From contig OZ026605.1 of the NCBI GenBank assembly GCA_964020085.1, forward strand, positions 27,927,098 through 27,991,097: a stretch of 64,000 nt of DNA. The letters run 5' to 3'. This DNA comes from Micromussa lordhowensis. Taxonomy: Eukaryota; Cnidaria; Anthozoa; Scleractinia; Lobophylliidae. Shown here piece by piece: positions 21,641-44,371 of the stretch. The notes under the pieces are model-generated. The model was not told the DNA's origin. It worked only from the letters and a program-made list of their open reading frames with translations, and searched no databases. A program made the position numbers and the translations under genes. Each line of letters opens with the position of its first letter. Positions within the stretch are counted from its first letter, which is position 1.

Positions 21641-22018
21641 CACCCCCACCCAAAGATTTACAGAGTACCCCCCCCCCCCCCCCCCGCAAGCGGGCACAGC
21701 TCAGTGGCATGGGACACTTAGTGTGCCCTGTTCAGTTGGCAAGCAAAAAGTGTGCACAGCTTTCAACCGAAAAAAAAAAAATGAAAAAAACGAAGGTTTG
21801 TAAAGATTCAAGAGCTGTTTTCAATGCTTTAACGTGACGGTCGCAAGCAACTTGAATTGTAGGTTAGATGTACACAAACAGGAGCATGACACAAGTTAAT
21901 TCCTGTTGTGCACTAGTCTTGGTGAGTCGGCAGACAAAGCTCTGGCGTCATGGGATGCGCATGCGTACATTTGAAAAGTTCGGGCAAAAGATTTCAAGTT
22001 TGGCTCGCCAAATTCAAC

Positions 22019-22818
22019 ATGGCGTCGACAACTGGAAGCGGCCATGGAGGGAGAAGGCAAAACTCAGGTCGAAAGCGCAAGTTTGTCGGTGGAAAAGAGG
22101 CTAAGAAGGAGTGGCATAGATGCCACAAACGCATCTACCTAGAAAAGGATATATTCCAATCGTGGCTTCAGGTGAAATTCATCGCAGGATTTGAAGCGCG
22201 TAGTGACAGTGCGTTTGCCGCATATTTGTTGTCACAGGAAGTTCGTAGAACGTAAGTTACGTTTACGTGGCCTTGTTTACTTGTATACTTTACAGTGCTA
22301 AATAATGTTTATCAAATTGTTCTGTCGTTTGTTTGAAGATCATCTACAGAGGTTTCAAGTGCCCTTCCAAGTTCGAATTTTCACAGGAGGCGAAAAGCTT
22401 CCAACCCGCGAAAGCATGCGATCAAGCAAAGTGCGGAAGGTGAAGTGCGAGTTGAGGTTTCATTGTTATCTTTATGATGTAGTTTGAATTTTAAATCATT
22501 AAATAGGTAATTCTTATTGTAAAGGGGCACAGACCTCAATGTCGGCGACGTCTAGGGCTCAGCCAGCTGTCACTGAACCAGCCATCGCAGGCTCCGATAT
22601 ACATGAACAGAGTGAGTCAACCCCGGAGTCAACTTCCCCCAATGAAAGCAGCAACCCAACAAATCTTACAACACTTCATGAAAAGTAAGTATTTTTGTTC
22701 TTTGCTACCTTTACGTTTCATGATGCACTTGAATGCATTCTGTTATGAACACAGGGCAGCAGGAGGTCTCGCACCCAATGAAGTCCGCGCGGTCAAAGTT
22801 CGCATCACACTATTTTGA
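22019..22818 (+). CDS. Unrecognised small gene, 4-exon model (185 aa)
   Basis: The proposed exons are 22019-22251, 22339-22439, 22525-22684 and 22755-22818. They have GT-AG borders and join in frame from ATGGCG to TGA. The first exon encodes a basic segment (GRKRKFVGGKEAKKEWHR, then HKRIYLEKDIFQSW and SDSAFAAYLLSQEVRR) that looks like a folded domain. Exons 2-3 are rich in S, T, P and N and likely disordered; exon 4 is short. The alternative exon 2 start at 22350 would shift the downstream frame, and it was rejected because the chosen frame keeps the S/T/P composition. I do not recognise the family. It could be the 5' end of a longer gene or a transposon-associated protein. Confidence 0.45.
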
Positions 22819-23117
22819 GGTCGAGCGACGCTCGCTCTCTCCTTCGTCTTAGAACCGTGATGTAAACTTTATCATCATCATCATCATAGTCGTAGCTCTC
22901 CTCTGGGAACTTAGGACAATATTGTAAGCCTTAAGTTTAAAAAAATAAACAGCGATAGATAGTAACAGAGTCTACCCGAGCCTCCATTTCGGGAAGAACT
23001 TGAATACATGTACTGCGAACTCACTGGTTGCGAAACCTCGCAATTTTAACACAAACTTATAACAGCTTTATTTGCATCAAAAATATATAAATATATGCAT
23101 GCAAATCCTCATATAAA

Positions 23118-23500
23118 GCCGACCTCCCCCCCGGGGGGATTAGTCCCAGAAAGATCGGGTGGGGGCGTGTGGCCCGCTTCCCAAAACCCTTACCCTATTT
23201 ATGACCACAATCTGTGATTTTCCTTACCCTATATGACCTGACCCGCAAAAATTCGATACCCTATTTATGACCGTTGCGGCTGGCACAGTTGCTCTGAACA
23301 TAATTTATGAAGGGCTTTTGTTGATGGTCTTATCGATAATGATGAAAAAGTAGCTTCTAAAAAATACATTCTTAATTTCAAGACCAAAGTGTAAAAACCA
23401 TCCCCTATTTCTGAACAAAACGGCTAAAAAACCATAGCCTTTGGATCTGTACATACCTACATAGGTCATATAAGGGGGTTGCCCCGGGCTTACCCCCTTA
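23118..23500. repeat. Dispersed ACCCTATTTATGACC-type repeat
   Basis: The block contains CCGCTTCCCAAAACCC, repeated ACCCTATTTATGACC phrases and ATCGATAATGATGAAAAAGT. Its reverse complement, with the same order of phrases, is found at 50953-51400 in a dynein intron. Both copies end near a C-rich GGGGGG(G)-type border. Non-coding. Confidence 0.7.
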
Positions 23501-24830
23501 ATTAAATATAAAATATTTAACAAACATCGCCCAGCCCTGTCTAAAAGGATGCTTGTGTGAAAAGACTTTCCTAATTATTTCAAATAACATTTACAAACTT
23601 GGTCCTATTTCTGTTTGGAAGAGGCTAATAATATTATTGTTTCTTTTCTATTTCAGGACAAATCACTACACAACGTTGGCAGAAACGTAACACAATTCAT
23701 CACAAATGCACGATACAGAGACAAAAGAGGTATAACTGCTTCATCAGCAATGGCAACATGGTGCAACCCTTACAAGCCTCCTTACCGTCCAAGCCTGGCA
23801 CATTTTAACGGCCGAAGAGTGCCCGTGCGCGTCGTTTTAAACTTCGTTTTCCTCAGAATTTCTACCACACAAGACGGAATGAACCCAGCAACGTCACTGC
23901 CGATCATAATAATCGGTCAAGGGTCAAACCAAAATAACTAAGAGAAATTCAATGACTTGTTGGACATTTTGCTATGGCTTTTCACAATTGTTGGACTTGA
24001 ATCAAACCGTGCAGAAAAGTAGGGGGCGTGTTGAGAAGGGCTCGAGAGGTTGTTTTCAGGCAATAGGACCTTTGCAACTGGTTTCACGTGGCCATGTTTT
24101 ACTAAAAAAAAAATACATATTACGGGCTATAACTTAAAGAATGCCAGAAATAGAAAGAGTATATAAAAAATTGGAAAATGGTCAAGTTTGAGGCCCCAGG
24201 CATTAAAGAGTAAGTTTATACGACAGTTTGAACTCTCAGAATTTCTTTAATGCTTTGCCATTTTTATATTTTCGACATGCTTTTTCCATTTCTGGCATCC
24301 TTTAAGCTACAGCCCATAATTTCATGAAAAGTAAGTCATGTGCTGGCTTAGCTGAAAAGGGCCTATTATGTAAGGATCTCAAATGAAGCGGAGTATTTAC
24401 TGGGGCACCTAGATGACTGACATTTCAGACTAAGCAGTACCCAATAAAGCGTAAAGTGTTCGCATTCATTAACAAGCTGACATCATCACTATCTGCAGGT
24501 ATTTTGACCTTCAAAAGGTTCATTTAATGTTCAATATGGTCATACTTCACAAATAACATTTTCAGACAGACCAAGCTTAATAATTTATTATTCAACCATT
24601 TAAGGCCTAGCACGCCATGAAGGATAATCTCTTTTGCATCCCACAAAAGAAAACTTTGGTCAAGGGCTTTGCCAATAAGTTACTATGATTTTAGGAAATA
24701 AGACTGAAGTGAATTTTTCTGACAAAGAGACAAGTCTTAGAAGACAATTTTTTTGGAGGGGGGGGGGAGGTTATTGCAATGATGGGGGTGCAAGTCATAC
24801 TTATAAAAGTTAAAAATTGTTGTGCTTTTC

Positions 24831-25349
24831 TACAGTAGAACCCCGTGTAACCCAAACTCTGAAGGGAAACGAAAAACAGTTAGAGTTAGCGGGGGTTCGA
24901 GTTATCAGGGTCAACTGAATATCCAACTTTCCATTTTGATAATTGATAGTTTACTGATTTATCAGTACTTCTGTACACAGTACAGTGCAGATAAACCTTA
25001 TCCCGTCAGAAACTGCAACGCTGTGACAGCTAAAGGCACCGCGTATCTGGTACGACTAATAATTACTATCAGTTATTATGTGAATGGTTGGTTGCACTAA
25101 TTTAAATTTGAGTGTTTTCACCGATTACACGACAAGCTAACATCCATGGTGAGTTCCATGAACCAGAATTTGAGTTATCAGGGTAAATTTTGATCAAGGG
25201 AAACGAAATTTAGTTCAAGTTAGCGGAGAATTCGAGTTAACAGAGTTAAATGACTGAAAATGGGGCCAAATCCAAGGGAAATAGGACTTAGTTTGAGTTA
25301 GCGCGGGAGTTAGAGTTATCCGAGTTCCACTTACCGGGGTTCTACTGTA
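24831..25349. mobile_element. pogo/Tigger-like non-autonomous element, TA duplication
   Basis: TA-CAGTAGAACCCCG at the left is matched by CGGGGTTCTACTG-TA at the right. TA duplication and a CAGTRGAACC terminus fit Tc1/mariner elements of the pogo/Tigger branch. The interior repeats GAGTTATCAGGGT, GAGTTAGCG and AGGGAAACGAAA words near both ends. No transposase is seen. Confidence 0.7.
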
Positions 25350-25537
25350 CATACTGTGGTATCTATTAGAGATTATTTTTCATCAATAGTAAATCTTGAA
25401 ACAATAATCACTCTGGGTAGCTTCAGCCATTTCTGATATCTTACACTCTTTTTAATCTCGGACAAGCACCCCCATCAGGCTACCTCACCCTGCCCCCTGT
25501 CTGGAGAATAGAAAATACAAATTATTGGAGGCAAGAT

Positions 25538-25701
25538 AATAGACCCAATTCAATGTACTAAAATTCAGCCTAAAACAACAGACAGACCTCAGCATGAAGC
25601 TCAGGGGAATAACTACGGAGTTTGTGAGGATTATTCCCCAGAGCCTCATGCTGAGGTCTATTGTTTTAGGCTGAATTTTAATATATCAAAGTTGGTCTAT
25701 T
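25538..25701. mobile_element. Palindromic element
   Basis: Arms of about 75 bp are nearly complementary: AAAATTCAGCCTAAAACAAC and its partner GTTTTAGGCTGAATTTTA, then CAGCATGAAGCTCAGGGGAA opposite TTCCCCAGAGCCTCATGCTG. Non-coding. Confidence 0.75.
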
Positions 25702-27530
25702 ACTATGATAAATCTACAATGTCTACAGTTAGATATGTAGCTGATCTAATGGTCGTACTTGTGGTATTATAAAGGTTCATGGATGAGCTGCAACGACCCT
25801 CTAAAACATCAAAATTATTGTATTGCAGTGTGAATCAGAAAGCGTGAACACTAGAATTACTGTGGGATGCGCCCTTCCAGAAAATATCCATACCCGTCAC
25901 CCTCTAGCACACAGAAAATCGCTCTAGGGTAACTTCAGCCATGGCACAGAAGTTTATTGGTTTGAAATCCAAAACCTCCCACCAGGATGTGGATATTTCC
26001 TGGAAGTGCACAAGGAAATCTATCACGAGATGAATAAACCGCAAACTTGTTAATTTTCCTGTGGTTTGCCCTACCAACTAGTTGGCGTTTGCACACTTAA
26101 TGTATCAAAATCAAATCAAAGCGTTCACACTTTTTGAATTTGCACAGAAAACCTTTTTGTGCTAACATCACATAATTTCAATGGATTGTACTAGGACAGA
26201 AAAATCATGACTACCTGGTCATATTTTTTCCATGGGAAACAAAATACTCATGTGTTACTTTAGCCATAATTATATTTTTTTTTTAAAAAGAAAACATGAA
26301 TTGATCAAGTGTTCACATCTACACAATAACTATATGTCATAAATTAAAGATTTTGTTTTCTTGTATAATTCTCTCTTGGTCTGATGTCCGAGTTTCTTTT
26401 CTTCCATACAATTTTTATCTCACAAAAAGAATACTTCCCACATCAGAAATCAGATGCAAGTCTAGGTTGATCCAGTGCCACTTTAAAGGTTACCATTTTA
26501 GAAGTAAACTGGAGGAAAGGTGACCACCTTACTCCTCAACTGAATCCTACAACGTAGGTGTCAGTGAAAACTAGTACAACAGTACCACATACTTTGCCTA
26601 AAATGATATCAGTTTTAAACAGACAGAGAGCTCCTGCAAAGGCCTTTTAATTAATTGGTTTGCTATCTGGCTAATAACAAATCCCAGTTTGTGACAATTA
26701 AAATATTCATTTCTATCTGAGATTTTCATGTTCAACCACTTTGCATTGTCCGTTACAATTTCAAGGGACAATGTAAGTTACTAGTATACTGACCATTTGC
26801 ACAAAAAAAAATAATGCATGCTAAAAACACAATATAGTACACTGTCCATGACACATTATGGCAGCTAAATGCATTATTATCCCCATCTCGCTTAATATAC
26901 TTGTCTAGCTATTAATAGTAACAATGTCAGATTTTCCATGTAGTGTAGTCCCAGCCTACCTAGCAACAAACATCAAATGCACAACCACATAGTTTTATCA
27001 GTACCAAGCATGAGCAACATGTACTGAATTGTCCAATCCTCAAGTCTTTGAATTTGTGTGATAATATTCTGTTTTGTTAACTGACAGTCTCTTCCTTGAA
27101 CAGCAACCAATTGATAAGCCAATTTGCCAGTCAAAATGTAGGTTTCTCATTTCTCTCTCTCTCTTTTTTTGAAAAAAAGTTCCTTCTCCCTGCAATGTGC
27201 ACTGTTTATCAGATTTGACACGCAACTTGATTATCAAATGAACCACATATCTGGCAAATCTATCCTGTGTCTTAGCTGTTGGTGTGTTGGTCTCTTCACC
27301 TCCATAGCCCAAGTGTGACTTATTGACAACAATTGATTCAAAGTAGTCTTGTGAATAAGCGATCCACTGATACCAGTCAAATCTGCATTGATGTTTCAAA
27401 CACCTCACCTTGATCCGCCTGCCATTACGTCAGTGTCAACACTCAGTGTTGTTACAACTACAAACAGTCCACTACAATATTATTGCCACAAGCAAACAGT
27501 CAACTTCGGTAGAACGAAAATCTTTGAAGG

Positions 27531-40411
<12,881 letters not shown>

Positions 40412-40788
40412 TTATTCCAAAATCCCTTGCGTTGCACAAGAAAAAGGATCAAAAGCAAAACAACAACACGAGGAGAAACATACGGGCATTCCGCAAACCT
40501 TAAAATTCCAAATTTGGAGATCATTACCAAATATGGAGGTGGCGCGTTTCTCGCACAGGCGGGTCCCTATTTGCGTCGATTTTGCAAGGGTCTTCTTTCC
40601 CACTTTTAGCGAATTTTAGGTAATTGATGAGTTGCGTCGCTAATTTACAAAAAATAGAAAATGATTCGCGTGTTTTTGTAGTATGATTCAAGCGTGAGAG
40701 AAAATTAGGGAAAGCTAAGGAGGCGGTGTCGTGGCCGAGTGGTTTTAGGGCGCTGGATTTGAAATCTGGAGGTCCCTGGTTCATGCTA

Positions 40789-41609
40789 GGTGCGTGTACC
40801 TTTCGTCCATTTCATTTTCATAAAGAATCAAAAATCAAAAATCAAAAATGTAAACCATGGTTTTCAATTATTGAATTAAATAAAAATCAAAATCAAAAAT
40901 AGCTGTTCATTTTTCGTGTCTTTTGTGCAAAACGAAAATTAGAAAAACCTATCCATTTCGTTGATTTTAATTTTCCAACTAATGATTCTAAAGCAAAATA
41001 AGAAATCGACACGCTTTTCCCAACAGCTTTGAATTCCAAAAAAGAGAAGCTTCTTCTTATATCATTAGTTCTAACTACATAAATCTACAGAACACAGTAC
41101 CGTGACCGAAATATCAAAAATCGAAATCGTACGTTTGATTTGCATTTACGATGAAAATCAAAAATCGAAAATCTTACAAAAACACCAAGCAGGGGAGGGG
41201 AGTGTACATTCGCGCGCGGGAGGCGCGGTTACCACGAACCAAGATGTCGGCCACAGGAAGTTGGTTAAGGGGTGTCTTTGGGCGAGTTTATGCTTAACTT
41301 AACCCAGCTTTGCTACTCAGTAGATATCACCTAAGCCTGGCCAACTATGTGGCCCCAACGTCTATGTCGTTTATGACGATCGGTGAAGTAAATGTACTGC
41401 ACTGGATAAAACGGTTCGTATGCTTAATTGTTGTTCTACACTTCCGCTTTGATTCCGTAGAATGTTTATAGAAATGACTTTATCGTTATTGCCTTGGAGA
41501 TTTAAATGATATGTGCCTGCCAAAATCCGTGAAGTATTCTCTCAACATTAATTTACCCATTGGGAAATCTTTTAGTGTGACAAAATCCTGTAATTTTGAC
41601 TGATAACTG
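40789..41609 (+). repeat. Left inverted arm of the foldback element
   Basis: This 821-bp arm mirrors 42943-43762. The open frame at 41102-41302 is duplicated exactly in the other arm and is not evidence for a gene. Confidence 0.92.
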
Positions 41610-42204
41610 GCTGGATAACTATGAATAATTCCTGCATGTACTTCCTTCTAATTCTGAAAAAAATATATATGGGAACCAGGAGAGGTTAGTAAGGGTATAT
41701 TGAATTCTAACAGTACTAGTTCTTAAATACCTTTTGGCGTTTGAGTTATATTTGACAAAATTGAAACAGCAGATGCATCTTAGTATGTCCATCCCACTTA
41801 AATAACATAAATTTACACAAAAAAGTCTAGCAAAAGATGTATTTTATTCAAAACAGTAACGACTTCTGTGCACTACAGTCAAAGACGATGGAGTCCAGAC
41901 ACTGTTATAAAACACGCTATGGATGAAGTTAATGCAGACAATGCATATCTATTAATATCAACATTCATTGTAACAAGACATACAGTCAAGAGGCTTGCTC
42001 ATCTCTGTGAAGAAAACTTGACCTTACAGTTGTGCATTTTTTATGGAGACTTAAAACATGCCATATATCCTTGTTTTGGCAAGAAGATGCACCAAATACT
42101 TGCAGGATGCCTGAGTGGATGATGAAAACAGAAACTCAGACTGACACAACATGTGAAAACCAGAAAGGAAATGTATCTTAAGTATATATTAACGTGAATA
42201 CATT

Positions 42205-42489
42205 TTAAGAAGAATACTGATATTTAAGGTCTCTGAAAAAGCAAATAGTATTTCTGAAGTTGGTAAAGTCGTTGTTTACTACCTCATAAAAAAGGTTATT
42301 TAGGTTTGGAAAATTGGCATTGAATTCACTCAAGTGTCTTGAGGCCATTATCTCTGATTCACTTAAAGGGTCAATGCCAAACTCTGGCCAGAAAGTTAGC
42401 TGCCCCCCTCTTTCTTCATATAATTTTACAGCGTCATCTCTTGTTGGGAGTAGTCTCTCATTAATTGGTTTTGTTTTGTCATTTTGGGC
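42205..42489 (-). CDS. Possible terminal exon inside the foldback element
   Basis: An open frame of 94 codons plus stop begins directly after an acceptor-like ATAATTTGCAG on the minus strand. It encodes a normal-looking mixed sequence (LLPTRDDAVKLYEERGGQL, FWPEFGIDPLSESEI, FNANFPNLNNLFYEVVNNDF). No upstream exon was identified in the 450 bp before the right arm. It may be a captured host exon or the remnant of a transposon gene. The family is not recognised. Confidence 0.35.
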   Translation of the reverse strand, partial: AQNDKTKPINERLLPTRDDAVKLYEERGGQLTFWPEFGIDPLSESEIMASRHLSEFNANFPNLNNLFYEVVNNDFTNFRNTICFFRDLKYQYSS

Positions 42490-42610
42490 CTGCAAATTAT
42501 TTGGTGTGCCTTTTCCTAGAAAAAAAGAGAAAAGAAATGATGTTTTAGTAGATTACTTCAGAACAATGTTTATGATAACTTGATAGCTTTTAATGAAAAC
42601 TTGTGTCAGA

Positions 42611-42626
42611 TTATTACTATTATTAC

Positions 42627-42683
<57 letters not shown>
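42611..42683. repeat. (ATT)n microsatellite
   Basis: About 24 ATT units lie in the interior of the foldback element. The Leu-only and Ile-only open frames over it are artefacts. Confidence 0.95.
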
Positions 42684-42684
<1 letters not shown>

Positions 42685-42942
42685 TTGTTCACCTGATAAT
42701 GGCAAAATGAACATAAAAAATTATTACCAGGCCAGGGCGGGCTGCAAACAAGGTAACAATACAGGAAAGCCTGCTTATTAAGATCCAGCATTTTTCAGAG
42801 AAAGGTAAAAAAACATTTTACATAAAAGATTGTTGGCGCTAAAAATTATAGAAAAATATCAGCCTACCAGTATTTGGGTTCTTACAGCAAATGCTCTGAG
42901 TGATTTCTTTAGCAAAAAGTGCTTGTTGTTGGTCAGAAACTA

Positions 42943-43762
42943 CAGTTATCAGTCAAAATTACAGGATTTTGTTACACTAAAAGATTTCCCAATGGGTAAA
43001 TTAATGTTGAGAGAATACTTCACGGATTTTGGCAGGCACATATCATTAAATCTCCAAGGCAATAACGATAAAGTCATTTCTATAAACATTCCACGGAATC
43101 AAAGCGGAAGTGTAGAACAACAATTAAGCGTACGAACCGTTTTATCCAGTGCAGTACATTTACTTCACCGATCGTCATAAACGACATAGACGTTGGGGCC
43201 ACATAGTTGGCCAGGCTTAGGCGATATCTACTGAGTAGCCAAGCTGGGTTAAGTTAAGCATAAACTCGCCCAAAGACACCCCTTAACCAACTTCCTGTGG
43301 CCGACATCTTGGTTCGTGGTAACCGCGCCTCCCGCGCGCGAATGTACACTCCCCTCCCCTGCTTGGTGTTTTTGTAAGATTTTCGATTTTTGATTTTCAT
43401 CGTAAATGCAAATCAAACGTACGATTTCGATTTTTGATATTTCGGTCACGGTACTGTGTTCTGTAGATTTATGTAGTTAGAACTAATGATATAAGAAGAA
43501 GCTTCTCTTTTTTGGAATTCAAAGCTGTTGGGAAAAGCGTGTCGATTTCTCATTTTGCTTTAGAATCATTAGTTGGAAAATTAAAATCAACGAAATGGAT
43601 AGGTTTTTTTAATTTTCGTTTTGCACAAAAGACACGAAAAATGAACAATTATTTTTGATTTTGATTTTTATTTAATTCAATAATTGAAAATCATGGTTTA
43701 CATTTTTGATTTTTGATTTTTGATTCTTTATGAAAATGAAATGGACGAAAGGTACACGCACC
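42943..43762 (-). repeat. Right inverted arm of the foldback element
   Basis: This 820-bp arm is the reverse complement of 40789-41609. The homology stops sharply inside at CAGTTATC (42943), so the arm boundaries are well defined. Confidence 0.92.
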
Positions 43763-44216
43763 ATGCTACCATACCGCTATTTGTTCTTCGAAGTCCCGAG
43801 TTCAACCCCTCGACCGTGTTGTGTAAATAGCCAACTGGTCAGCCTCCCACCAGTTGGGATTCTTAATAGTTTATGTTTTATTTGCAATATTTGTTTATTT
43901 ATTTACAGTGTCCCAACAGTGCTAAATATATTTGACACTTAAATAAATTTATTTATTTTAACCATAAAATTTACAATTTCCTCGATATTGATGTAGTGAA
44001 CTATAAGCATACGAGTTGTTTTCGGACAGTTTGTTATTGGACAGTTTGTTATCGAACACAATAAGCCAATCACATTCAAAGTTGTAGTTTAAACCAACCA
44101 ATCTTAATTTGAGAGCGACATAAAACAATTTACACCTCCTTTGTCTGTCGTTAAATGCAAATTTTCCCTTTCTCTTATAACTTAGCTATTCTTTTTTTCT
44201 TCTTTTTTTTATGACC

Positions 44217-44236
44217 AATTGGTAATAAGACTTCGT

Positions 44237-44267
<31 letters not shown>

Positions 44268-44371
44268 GATTAACAAATCGGACTCCCGCTGTGCGGTCGT
44301 CCGATTTTGTTATCACTTGTATGATTACAGACCGAATTGGACTCCACTCAGTCCTATTACCATTGCTAATT
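44217..44371. mobile_element. Palindromic element
   Basis: Arms pair from AATTGGTAATAAGAC through GTCCAATTCGGTCTGTAATC to the mirrored GATTACAGACCGAATTGGAC and GTCCTATTACCATTGCTAATT. The centre pairs AAATCGGACTCCCGC with GCGGTCGTCCGATTT. Non-coding. Confidence 0.75.

Larger units (their letters stand above)
17436..22018. other. Repeat-rich spacer downstream of TK1
   Basis: No gene is recognised in this 4.6 kb. It holds a TTAA-flanked TIR element (17879-18681), a TA-type TIR element (20504-20983), a degenerate GGGTA-type block (21205-21640) and a run of about 20 C at 21668-21686. The many 60-120-codon open frames show no similarity I can identify. Confidence 0.65.
22819..27530. other. Repeat-rich spacer between the small gene and FOXK
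   Basis: The 3' end of FOXK lies at the right border. Inside are a GGGTA-type repeat (23118-23500), a pogo-like TIR element (24831-25349) and a hairpin element (25538-25701). An open segment at 23657-23941, preceded by a good acceptor (TTCTATTTCAG), could be an exon but matches nothing I know. 25702-27530 shows no recognisable feature. Confidence 0.6.
40789..43762. mobile_element. Foldback element with 820-bp inverted arms, 6-bp target duplication
   Basis: The element is 2974 bp. It starts GGTGCGTGTACC and ends GGTACACGCACC, flanked on both sides by ATGCTA (40783-40788, 43763-43768). The left arm 40789-41609 and the right arm 42943-43762 are inverted copies with only scattered substitutions. 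The interior (41610-42942) is about 1.3 kb. The arms are AT-rich and contain a GC-rich island around 41200-41240 and its mirror. A 6-bp duplication and insertion at a tRNA-like box B resemble Dada-type DNA transposons, but no transposase is recognised, so class assignment is inference. Confidence 0.85.
40719..43850 (+). mobile_element. tRNA-Ser-derived SINE split by a 3-kb element
   Basis: The left part (40719-40788) is tRNA-Ser-like: box A GTGGCCGAGTGG, an anticodon-arm-like GGATTTGAAATC, then CCTGGTTC where box B begins. The right part (43763-43850) continues with the SINE body, including CCCGAGTTCAACCCC and CCACCAGTTGGGATTCTT, the same body as the SINE at 16435-16612. Removing 40789-43762 and one ATGCTA copy joins the two halves into one SINE. 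Confidence 0.75.

Noticed and set aside
21668..21686. Long C run as a possible regulatory G-quadruplex
   Set aside because: A simple homopolymer in a degraded repeat; no promoter or gene is nearby.
23657..23941. Possible exon after the TTCTATTTCAG acceptor
   Set aside because: The frame is open but has no recognised similarity and does not join in phase with the gene model ending at 22818.
40719..40788. Apparent tRNA-Ser gene
   Set aside because: The 3' part is replaced by the foldback element and the continuation on the far side is SINE body, not a tRNA 3' end.
41102..41302. 66-codon open frame, identical to one at 43249-43449
   Set aside because: It lies in the inverted arms and its conservation only reflects the arm duplication.
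42593..42791. Poly-Leu and poly-Ile open frames
   Set aside because: They are translations of the (ATT)n microsatellite.
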